DNA of 21,766 bases, from assembly GCA_900544465.1 (NCBI GenBank), contig UQVT01000012.1, positions 1 through 21,766 of the forward strand, in the 5' to 3' direction. The position numbers and the translations under genes are program-made. This DNA comes from an uncultured Collinsella sp. (lineage in GTDB: Bacteria; Actinomycetota; Coriobacteriia; Coriobacteriales; Coriobacteriaceae). The notes below the pieces were generated by a model that made no database searches, had not been told where the DNA came from, and was given only the letters and a program-made list of their open reading frames with translations. Shown one piece after another: positions 1 to 6,735 of this stretch. The stretch's first letter is position 1. Every line of letters starts with the position of its first letter.

Positions 1-1436
1 CGGCTGCTGGCCTCGGAGTCGGTCTGCGAGGAGCGGATGATGCTGATGACCTCGTCGATATGGTCAAGGGCCATCAGGTAACCCTCGAGGATATGCGCGC
101 GGGCCTGGGCCTTCTTAAGGTCAAAACGGGTACGGCGAGTGACGACGTCGACCTGGTGGTCGATGTAGTGCTGCAGCATCTCGCGCAGGCTCAGGCATTT
201 GGGAACGCCGTTGACAAGCGCCAGGTTGTTGGCGCCAAAGGTCGTCTGCAGCGAGGTGTACTTATACAGGTTGTTGAGCACGACCTGCGGAATGACGCCC
301 TTCTTGAGCTCGATGACCAGACGGATGCCCTTCTGGTTGGACTCATCGCGCATATCCGAGATGCCCTCGATGCGCTTGTCGTTGACGAGCTGGGCGATCT
401 TCTCCTGCAGGGTGCCTTTGTTGACCATGTAGGGAATCTCGGTAAAGACCAGGCGGCTGCGACCGGTCTTGGTGGACTCCACGTGTGCCTTGGCACGCAC
501 GGTAATGGAGCCGCGGCCGGTCTCGTAGCTCTGCTTAATGCCGGCGCTGCCCATGATGATGGCGCCGGTGGGGAAGTCCGGACCGGGCATGATCTGCATG
601 AGCTCGTCGACGGTGGCGTCGGGGTTGTCGATCAGGTAGCAGGTGGCCTCGATCGCCTCGGTGAGGTTATGCGGGGCGATGTTGGTGGCCATGCCGACGG
701 CGATGCCCTGGCTGCCGTTGACCAGCAGGTTGGGGAAGCGCGCAGGCAGTGCCACGGGCTCGGCGAGCGATTCGTCGTAGTTGGGCTGCCAGTCGACGGT
801 ATCCTTCTGCAAGTCACGCAACAGTTCCATGGCGGGCTTTGCCAGGCGGCTCTCGGTGTAACGCATGGCCGCCGCGCCGTCGCCGTCGATGTTGCCGAAG
901 TTGCCGTGACCGTCGATGAGCGGCGTGCGCATGGAGAACCACTGCGCCAAGCGGACCATGGCCTCGTAGACCGCAGAGTCACCGTGCGGGTGGTACTTAC
1001 CGATAACTTCGCCGACCGTCCACGCCGACTTCTTGTGTGGGCGGTTGGGGTAGATGCCGCTCTCGTTCATCGCGTACAGGATGCGGCGGTGCACCGGCTT
1101 CAAGCCGTCGCGCACGTCCGGCAGGGCGCGCGCCGTGATGACCGACATCGAATACTCGATAAACGACTGCTTCATCTCGCGACCGAACTCCGAAATCTGG
1201 AGCTGGCCGCCGTTGATATCCTCGCCGGCCGAGGCGCCACGGTCGACTTCGCCAAAACTCTCCTCGAGCTCGCCGTCGTCATCCTCTTCCTCGTCATCAT
1301 CGACATCGGGGTTATAGGCGTCCGGGTCGCCGTCCTCGCCCTGCTCAGCACGGGCAAGCAGGCGCTTCAGATCGTCAGGCATGCCGGCGTCGCCGGCCTC
1401 GTCCATACCCTCGTTATTGTTGATATCGTCTGCCAC
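1..1436 (-). CDS. gyrA: DNA gyrase subunit A (3' part beyond window)
   Basis: Breakage-reunion subunit of the type II topoisomerase that introduces negative supercoils, working as an A2B2 complex with GyrB just upstream. The reading frame shows SFIEYSMSVI, ALPDVRDGLKPVHRR, the active-site tyrosine in AAAMRYTESRL (about residue 193, E. coli Tyr122) and GSAGIKQSYETGRGS. The quinolone-determining region reads YHPHGDSAVYE, with Ser154 and Glu158 at the E. coli Ser83 and Asp87 positions, so it is not an obvious resistance allele. The start is GTG at 1434-1436, eight or so bases after a strong AGGAGG. Relative to E. coli there are about 70 extra N-terminal residues, rich in Asp and Glu. The gene runs off the left edge after about 478 codons, so the C-terminal pinwheel domain is not visible. 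It is likely co-transcribed with gyrB. Confidence 0.97.
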   Translation of the reverse strand, partial: MADDINNNEGMDEAGDAGMPDDLKRLLARAEQGEDGDPDAYNPDVDDDEEEDDDGELEESFGEVDRGASAGEDINGGQLQISEFGREMKQSFIEYSMSVITARALPDVRDGLKPVHRRILYAMNESGIYPNRPHKKSAWTVGEVIGKYHPHGDSAVYEAMVRLAQWFSMRTPLIDGHGNFGNIDGDGAAAMRYTESRLAKPAMELLRDLQKDTVDWQPNYDESLAEPVALPARFPNLLVNGSQGIAVGMATNIAPHNLTEAIEATCYLIDNPDATVDELMQIMPGPDFPTGAIIMGSAGIKQSYETGRGSITVRAKAHVESTKTGRSRLVFTEIPYMVNKGTLQEKIAQLVNDKRIEGISDMRDESNQKGIRLVIELKKGVIPQVVLNNLYKYTSLQTTFGANNLALVNGVPKCLSLREMLQHYIDHQVDVVTRRTRFDLKKAQARAHILEGYLMALDHIDEVISIIRSSQTDSEASS

Positions 1437-1483
1437 GTTACCTCCTCATGGTTTGCGTGGTCCATTAGTTCCCTACCACGGAG

Positions 1484-1586
1484 ACGGCTTTTCCAGGTGC
1501 CGCAGATTCGCCCGAAAGAGGAGGGAAGCGTACTTGGGTACGCGACCGACGATTGAGGGCGAAGGTGCGGTGGCTGGGAAAGCCGT
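1484..1586. repeat. Nested long inverted repeat in the gyrB-gyrA gap
   Basis: The gap between gyrB and gyrA holds an imperfect inverted repeat with arms 1484-1513 and 1557-1586 (24 of 30 positions pair). The outer part is ACGGCTTTTCCAG against CTGGGAAAGCCGT and the inner ends are TTCGCCC and GGGCGAA. The loop contains a second, perfect hairpin, GCGTAC-TTGG-GTACGC at 1528-1543. There is no T-tract, so it is not a standard intrinsic terminator. It may be a dispersed palindromic element or an mRNA structure between the two gyrase cistrons. It occurs once in this window. Confidence 0.75.
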
Positions 1587-1591
1587 GCAGG

Positions 1592-3622
1592 TTAGGCGTC
1601 TAAGAAGCGCGCATCGTGCGCATGTTTTTCAATGTACTCGCGGCGATAGCCGACCTCGGAGCCCATCAGCTCGCGCACGGCGCGGTCCGCCACCACGGCG
1701 TCCTCGATCGACACGCGCTGCAGGATGCGGGTCTTGGGGTCCATCGTCGTCGAGGCAAGCTGCTTGGGGTCCATCTCGCCCAGGCCCTTGTAGCGCTGGA
1801 CGGTATAGCCCTTGCGCTTTTTGGTGATTTTGCCGTCCTTGGCCTTGCCGTCCTCGTCGTTATCGTCGGGGTTCAGGCCCAGACTCTGGATGGTGTCGCG
1901 CAGGATCTCGTCTTCGGGCTGGCGGCCGTTGGGATACACGTAGTGGATCTTGTTGCGCACCTTAATGCCGAAGATGGGCGGGCAGGCAACATAGACGTAG
2001 CCGGCATCGATCAGCGGACGCATGTACTTGTAGAAGAACGTCAGCAGCAGGATGCGGATATGCGCACCGTCGACGTCTGCATCGGTCATGATGATGATCT
2101 TGTGGTAGCGCGCCTTGGTGATATCGAAGTCGCCGCCGTCGCCGGCACTCGTCGTGACGCCGCAGCCAATCGCGGTAATCAGCGACTGGATGGTGTCACT
2201 CGAGAACGCGCGATGGTCACCAACGCGTTCGACGTTCAAAATCTTGCCGCGCAGGGGCAGAATCGCCTGGATGTCTCGGCGACGGCCGTCCTTGGCCGAA
2301 CCGCCTGCCGAGTCGCCCTCTACGATGAAGAGCTCGGTCAGCTCGGCATCGCGCACCGAGCAGTCGGCGAGCTTACCGGGCAGGGACGCCGTCTCGAGCA
2401 GGCTCTTGCGGCGGGTCGCCTCGCGCGCCTTGCGGGCGGCGTTGCGCGCCTTGCAGGCCTGTTGCGCCTTCTTGACGATCTCGTGCGCGGGCTTGGGGTG
2501 CTCCTCGAGGTAATCGGCAAGGCCGTCGGTCACAATCTTGAGTGTGAGCGCGCGCATATAGGAGCTGCCGAGCTTTGCCTTGGTCTGGCCCTCAAACTGC
2601 GGATCGGGCAGCTTGACCGAGATAACGGCCGAAAGGCCCTCGCGCACATCGTCGCCGGTCAGGTTGGCGTCTTTTTCCTTGAGCAGGTTCTGCTTGCGCG
2701 CGTAATCGTTGATCACGCGGGTGAGCGCGGTGCGGAAACCCTCAAGGTGCATGCCGCCCTCGGGGGTGTAGATGTCGTTGGCAAACGACATGACGTTCTC
2801 GCCGTAGCCGCTATTCCACTGCAGGGAAACCTCGACCTCGCCCATCTTGGCCACAGGCGCGTCCGGGTCCGATTTGCCCTCGATGTAGATGGGCTCCTTA
2901 AAGGCCTCGGGGACGTCCTTGCCCTCGTTGAGGAACTTGACGAAGTCGATGATGCCGCCCTCGTAGCAAAACTCCTCCACGTGGGGAGTCGCTTCGCGCT
3001 CGTCGGTCAGCACGATTTTGAGGTTCTTATTGAGGAACGCCGTCTCCTGCAGACGGTTGTGCAGCGTATCGAAATCGTAGATGCAGGTCTCGAAGATCTC
3101 GTCGTCGGGCCAGAAGGTGACGGTGGTGCCCGTCGAATCCGAGGTGCCCACGACCTCCATCTTCTTAACGGTCTTGCCGCGCGAGAACTCCATCTCGTAG
3201 GTGTTGCCGTCGCGACGAACCTGAACGACCACGCGCTTGGACAGTGCGTTGACGACGGAGATGCCAACGCCGTGCAGGCCGCCCGAAACCTTATAGGCCG
3301 AGTTATCGAACTTACCGCCGGCGTGCAAGATCGTCATGACGACCTCGAGCGTCGGGATCTTTTTAACAGGGTGCTCGTCGACGGGGATGCCGCGCCCGTT
3401 GTCGACGACCGTGATGGAGTTGTCGGCGTGGACCGTCACCTGGATCTCGGTGCAGAAACCGGCCATGGCCTCGTCGACGGAGTTGTCAACGATCTCCCAC
3501 ACCAGGTGATGCAGACCGCTGGCGCTCGTCGAGCCGATATACATGCCCGGGCGCTTACGAACGGCCTCGAGACCTTCGAGAATCTTAATCTCGCCGCCAT
3601 CGTAATCGTTTTCGTTTGCCAC
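1592..3622 (-). CDS. gyrB: DNA gyrase subunit B
   Basis: ATPase subunit of DNA gyrase, which drives strand passage with GyrA. The N-terminal GHKL ATPase domain shows EIVDNSVDEAMAG, VVDNGRGIPVDEH and GGLHGVGISVVNALS. The TOPRIM domain shows EGDSAGGSAKDGRRRD (about residues 435-450) and the metal-binding DADVDG (about 514-519). The C-terminal end has QRYKGLGEMDPKQL. Length is about 676 aa, normal for GyrB. I place the start at GTG 3620-3622, directly behind GAAGGAGGA. A TTG six codons upstream is in frame but has no ribosome binding site and lies within or before that Shine-Dalgarno. A short acidic/lysine-rich insertion (NPDDNDEDGKAKDGK) precedes the tail motif. A terminator at 3672-3700 separates it from the dnaA-side genes. 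Its own promoter must lie in the approximately 50 bases upstream, but I see only weak matches there. Confidence 0.97.
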   Translation of the reverse strand: MANENDYDGGEIKILEGLEAVRKRPGMYIGSTSASGLHHLVWEIVDNSVDEAMAGFCTEIQVTVHADNSITVVDNGRGIPVDEHPVKKIPTLEVVMTILHAGGKFDNSAYKVSGGLHGVGISVVNALSKRVVVQVRRDGNTYEMEFSRGKTVKKMEVVGTSDSTGTTVTFWPDDEIFETCIYDFDTLHNRLQETAFLNKNLKIVLTDEREATPHVEEFCYEGGIIDFVKFLNEGKDVPEAFKEPIYIEGKSDPDAPVAKMGEVEVSLQWNSGYGENVMSFANDIYTPEGGMHLEGFRTALTRVINDYARKQNLLKEKDANLTGDDVREGLSAVISVKLPDPQFEGQTKAKLGSSYMRALTLKIVTDGLADYLEEHPKPAHEIVKKAQQACKARNAARKAREATRRKSLLETASLPGKLADCSVRDAELTELFIVEGDSAGGSAKDGRRRDIQAILPLRGKILNVERVGDHRAFSSDTIQSLITAIGCGVTTSAGDGGDFDITKARYHKIIIMTDADVDGAHIRILLLTFFYKYMRPLIDAGYVYVACPPIFGIKVRNKIHYVYPNGRQPEDEILRDTIQSLGLNPDDNDEDGKAKDGKITKKRKGYTVQRYKGLGEMDPKQLASTTMDPKTRILQRVSIEDAVVADRAVRELMGSEVGYRREYIEKHAHDARFLDA

Positions 3623-3671
3623 ACGTCCTCCTTCAGTCAAGAAAATGTGTACAGCCTTACTAGTTTATCGT

Positions 3672-3700
3672 AAAAAAATACCCTCGGGAACGAGGGTATT
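3672..3700 (-). terminator. Rho-independent terminator after dciA-like gene
   Basis: Read on the minus strand, a perfect 10-bp stem AATACCCTCG / CGAGGGTATT with loop TTCC is followed by five further T residues (3676 down to 3672). It lies 27 bases past the stop of the DUF721 gene. It closes the dnaN-recF-dciA transcript before gyrB. Confidence 0.88.
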
Positions 3701-3727
3701 TGGCTCTACAAGGCCACCAGATGCGAT

Positions 3728-4291
3728 TTAAGGCTCTTTTTTGCTTTCTACGCCCTTGGCCCACTCGGCACTGGCTCTCATGGCATTCTCGAGGGCCTCG
3801 CGCAGTTTTTGGTCTTCGATGGGCGCCACTTGGCGCTCAATCTCGGTGCGCTCGGCCTCACTTAGGTCGGCGTGCGGGGCCGGCGGGCGCTCGGTCGTCG
3901 CCGGGCGCAGGCGCTGCTTGGCGGCGGGCGGCGTGTGACCCGGCGCGGTGGTTTTGAACACCAGGCCGTCCACATGCGCACCGGCGCGCTCCATGCGCGC
4001 GCGGATGATCTCGCGCAACAGCGTCATTTCCTGCGTCCACGAGGGCGAATCGAGATATACCAGCAGCTCATTGGACTCGGGCAGGTAGCGCAAGCCCGTC
4101 ACATGCCGCCCCTCGCGCGTGCCCGAGCACACCGCGTTCCACGCGCGATAGACCGCGCGCGACTCCTCGGCAGCCTCCATCTGCGCGCGGCGCTCAGGTG
4201 TCGCGGCCGCCAGGATGCGCTGACGCTCTGCGTTCAAAAATCCACTGAAGGCAACCGTTTCGCTCTCGCGCTCGTAATTAGCACGTCTCAC
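3728..4291 (-). CDS. dciA: DUF721 / DciA-like protein
   Basis: A 187-aa protein whose position just after recF and before gyrB matches the DUF721 gene of many actinobacteria. DUF721 proteins include DciA, the helicase operator/loader proposed to be ancestral to DnaC/DnaI-type loaders. The body (about residues 45-115) has the family feel: RAVYRAWNAVCSG, then a stretch resembling the conserved SPSWTQEM.LL...I segment (LDSPSWTQEMTLLREI). The C-terminal third is Pro/Arg/Glu-rich and probably disordered. The start is GTG at 4291, 14 bases inside the 3' end of recF, behind AAGGTGGTGAG, implying translational coupling. Family assignment is good. The helicase-loading role is inferred from the family, and the symbol is tentative. 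Confidence 0.8.
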   Translation of the reverse strand: MRRANYERESETVAFSGFLNAERQRILAAATPERRAQMEAAEESRAVYRAWNAVCSGTREGRHVTGLRYLPESNELLVYLDSPSWTQEMTLLREIIRARMERAGAHVDGLVFKTTAPGHTPPAAKQRLRPATTERPPAPHADLSEAERTEIERQVAPIEDQKLREALENAMRASAEWAKGVESKKEP

Positions 4292-5384
4292 CCATGCTCA
4301 CCACCTTGGCTCGATCAAGCAGGTCATCGGTAAAGTACCCCAGGTTGGTCGTGGTTATGACCGTCTGGATATCATCGCCGATCAGCCGCAGAAAAGCGCC
4401 GCGACGCTCGCCGTCGAGCTCGCTCATCACGTCGTCTAAAAGCAGCAGTGGGGCGGTGCCCAGGACATCGCGAGCCACGGCCACCTCCGCCACCTTCCAG
4501 GCCAGAACCAACGTTCGCTGTTGACCTTGGCTGGCAAATGAACGGGCGGAGCGACCCGCCACGGTAAACTCAATCTCATCGCGATGCGGTCCCACCAACG
4601 TCACGCCGCGGCGAATTTCCTCGTCGGCGTGCTCATCAAGGGCAGCCAGCATGCGCTCGTACGCCCAGCCCTTCAGCTCTTCGCGATCCTCGACCTGGGG
4701 CAAATCCCCCAGTGTGGACGTATAGGTCACGTTGGCAGCCTCGCCGGACGCCACTTGCCCGTAGGCAGTGTGTACATGGCCCGCCAGCCGGTCGAGCAGG
4801 GCCAACCGGTGCACGAGCAGAGCCGCGCCCGCGCGGGCAATCGAATCGTTCCACGCGCCGAGCATCTCACGGCAGCACCAGGTCTCCTTGAGCAAGGCGT
4901 TACGCTGGGTCACGCAGCGCCCATAGGTGCTCGCAAGATCGGCATAGCGTGCGCTCAGTTGCATGCCAAAGTCATCGAGGGCGGCGCGGCGCACACTGGC
5001 GCCTCGCTTAACCATGTCCAGATGGTCAGGGCAAAACAGCACGCTCGGCAGAACCCCGCGTACACCGGCGGCAGAGCATCTCTTGCCGTTGCGGCTAAAC
5101 GAGCGCTTACCGTCCTCCGCGCTCAATCCCATATCAAGCACGCGGCCGTCGCCCTCGAGCCTCAGCTCGACCTTGCACGAGCCCACGCCGTCATGGACGA
5201 GCTCGGCTGCGGTCGGATGCCTAAACGAGGCGCCGCTCGTCAGCAGCTGCAGCGCCTCTATGAGATTGGTCTTTCCCGCCGCGTTTGGTCCCGCAAGTAT
5301 CGTCACGCCCTCGTCCAGGGCAAGACGATAGCTATCGAAGCTGCGGTAGTGCGCGACGGAAAGATCGCGGGCGAACATGGTCAT
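4278..5384 (-). CDS. recF: DNA replication and repair protein RecF
   Basis: SMC-like ATPase that, with RecO and RecR, loads RecA onto gapped DNA. Walker A is GPNAAGKTN (about residues 32-40), the ABC signature region is SQGQQRTLVLAWK (about 285-297), and Walker B with D-loop is LLLLDDVMSELD (about 313-324). The 368-aa length is typical. The ATG at 5384 lies nine bases after the dnaN stop, with a second in-frame ATG two codons later. There is no clear Shine-Dalgarno, so translation is probably coupled to dnaN. The dnaN-recF-dciA order and tight spacing indicate one operon. Confidence 0.96.
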   Translation of the reverse strand: MTMFARDLSVAHYRSFDSYRLALDEGVTILAGPNAAGKTNLIEALQLLTSGASFRHPTAAELVHDGVGSCKVELRLEGDGRVLDMGLSAEDGKRSFSRNGKRCSAAGVRGVLPSVLFCPDHLDMVKRGASVRRAALDDFGMQLSARYADLASTYGRCVTQRNALLKETWCCREMLGAWNDSIARAGAALLVHRLALLDRLAGHVHTAYGQVASGEAANVTYTSTLGDLPQVEDREELKGWAYERMLAALDEHADEEIRRGVTLVGPHRDEIEFTVAGRSARSFASQGQQRTLVLAWKVAEVAVARDVLGTAPLLLLDDVMSELDGERRGAFLRLIGDDIQTVITTTNLGYFTDDLLDRAKVVSMGETC

Positions 5385-5393
5385 GGCGCAGCG

Positions 5394-6497
5394 CTAGATG
5401 CGGACCGGCATGACCAGGTACAGGTAGTTGATCTTGTCGTAGGACTTGAAGATGCCCGCCTGCGAGTAGCTCTTGAGCTCCAGCGTGATCTCCTTCTCCT
5501 TGGACAGGGCATTGAGGCAGCCGAAGATGTAGTGGTAGTTGAAGGCGATGGTGCCCGACTCGCCCTCGGCCTCGACATCGATCGTCTCCTGCGCAAGGTC
5601 CTGGTCATTGGAAATGGAGGACAGGCCCATCTGCCCGTTCTCGACATCGATCTCGAACTTGACGGCGGGGTTGGCGCTCGCGATAACGGCCACGCGCTTG
5701 AGGGCGGCGTTAAAGGCGGCGACGTCGATCTTGACGCTCGTCACGCACGAATCGGGGATGAGCTGCTTGTAGTTGGGGTACACGCCCTCGATGCGGCGCG
5801 ACACGTAGGTGGTGTTGCCGGCCTCAAAGACGACCTGGGTGTCGGTAGCCCCGATCATGATGGTCGCCTGGCTGGCCATGATGTTCAGCGCGTCGTTAAA
5901 GGCGTCGGCCGGAACGTTGAGTTCAAAGGAGCCCTCGAGGGTTGAGGTCTCGACCTGCGTATCGCACACGGCCAAGCGGAAGGAATCGGTCGCCACCAGG
6001 CGCACGGTGTTGTTCTCGACCTTCATGTGCACGCCGCCCAGGATGGGGCGGGCCTTGTCGGTCGAGGTGACGCGCCACACGCGGCCGACCATCTCGGACA
6101 AGATATCGGTCGGCAGCTCCACGGCACTCTCGATGGCATAGGCCGGAAACTCGGGGAAGTCATTGGCATCGAGCGTGTTCAGGCGGAACGAGCTCTTCTC
6201 GCAACCAATCAGCACCTGACGCTCGGACAGCTCAAAGGTGACCGGGGCATCGGGGAGAGTCTTGGTGATATTGGAGAGCATCTTACAGGGGATAACCATC
6301 TCGCCCTCTTCTTCGACATGCGCCGCGATGCGATGACGGATCGAGATGGTGTAGTTAGAGGTCTGGAATTCCAAGATGCCGTCTTGCGCCTTGACGAGCA
6401 CGCCCGACAGGATGGGAAGGGTGGACGCCGGAGCGACACCCTTCATAACGACGCCGATGGCTTGTGTAAGCGAGCTCTGGCTGACGGTGAACTTCAT
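5394..6497 (-). CDS. dnaN: DNA polymerase III beta subunit (sliding clamp)
   Basis: Ring-shaped processivity clamp that tethers the replicative polymerase to DNA. The 367-aa length is normal for three clamp folds. Recognisable features are the start MKFTVSQSSLTQAIGVVMKG, PILSGVLVKA, the middle-domain ARPILGGVHMKVE and TDSFRLAVCD, and the C-terminal LYLVMPVRI, close to the canonical MP(M/V)R(L/I) tail. The ATG at 6495-6497 is preceded by AAAGAAAGG. The 238-bp gap upstream, toward dnaA, holds the proposed origin-unwinding signals. dnaN may therefore have its own promoter there or be read through from dnaA. Confidence 0.97.
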   Translation of the reverse strand: MKFTVSQSSLTQAIGVVMKGVAPASTLPILSGVLVKAQDGILEFQTSNYTISIRHRIAAHVEEEGEMVIPCKMLSNITKTLPDAPVTFELSERQVLIGCEKSSFRLNTLDANDFPEFPAYAIESAVELPTDILSEMVGRVWRVTSTDKARPILGGVHMKVENNTVRLVATDSFRLAVCDTQVETSTLEGSFELNVPADAFNDALNIMASQATIMIGATDTQVVFEAGNTTYVSRRIEGVYPNYKQLIPDSCVTSVKIDVAAFNAALKRVAVIASANPAVKFEIDVENGQMGLSSISNDQDLAQETIDVEAEGESGTIAFNYHYIFGCLNALSKEKEITLELKSYSQAGIFKSYDKINYLYLVMPVRI

Positions 6498-6502
6498 CTT
6501 TT

Positions 6503-6529
6503 AATACCTTTCTTTAGATATAAATATCT
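6503..6529. other. AT-rich stretch, candidate DNA unwinding element
   Basis: This is the most AT-rich run in the dnaA-dnaN gap. It includes the near-palindrome AGATAT-AA-ATATCT at 6516-6529. It directly abuts the trinucleotide repeats described separately and lies just upstream of the dnaN ribosome binding site. In the B. subtilis-type arrangement the unwinding element sits exactly here. The function is inferred. Confidence 0.5.
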
Positions 6530-6544
6530 TAATAATAGTAATAG
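6530..6544 (+). other. DnaA-trio-like repeat (TAA TAA TAG TAA TAG)
   Basis: Five uninterrupted plus-strand triplets TAA TAA TAG TAA TAG match the DnaA-trio pattern (3'-(G/A)AT-5' repeats) that lets DnaA assemble on single-stranded DNA in B. subtilis. On the minus strand the block reads CTATTACTATTATTA and then AT-rich DNA toward dnaN, the same order as in B. subtilis. A degenerate box TAATCAACA (6557-6565, minus strand) lies 12 bp away on the expected side. Confidence 0.6.
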
Positions 6545-6556
6545 CACTGACGAAAC

Positions 6557-6720
6557 TGTTGATTACTCCCAAAGACGCAGGTCAGACCCAGAAAGAAAAT
6601 CGACAGCAACCTGTGTGCAACGGGGGTGGTTTTCCACGTTCAAAACCTGCGCAAAACTTTTCATCACCGCGGGTTGGGTTTTAGACACCTTATGCCCGTG
6701 GTTTTGACAAGTTTTCAACA
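6557..6720. other. DnaA-box-like cluster between dnaA and dnaN
   Basis: Candidate sites are TAATCAACA (minus, 6557-6565), TTTTCCACG (plus, 6630-6638, one mismatch to the relaxed box TTTTCCACA) and TTTTCAACA (plus, 6712-6720). The last lies within GTTTTCAACAGG, a 12-mer also present twice upstream of the ATPase gene. TTCAAAACCTG at 6639-6649 likewise recurs at 9922-9932. With the adjacent triplets and AT-rich run this makes the gap a likely functional part of oriC. Individual boxes are unproven. Confidence 0.55.
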
Positions 6721-6735
6721 GGTGTCTCTATTTCC

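Noticed and set aside
60..1556. 498-codon plus-strand open frame opposite gyrA
   Set aside because: Shadow of the high-GC gyrA frame; composition is biased and no domain is recognisable, while the minus strand gives clear GyrA motifs.
3623..3640. TTG start of gyrB six codons upstream
   Set aside because: The extra codons include the Shine-Dalgarno of the GTG start itself.
1616..3673. 685-codon plus-strand open frame opposite gyrB
   Set aside because: Antisense shadow of gyrB with no recognisable motif; long antisense frames are expected at this GC.
4584..5945. Plus-strand open frame opposite recF and dnaN
   Set aside because: It spans two real genes on the other strand and has no family features.
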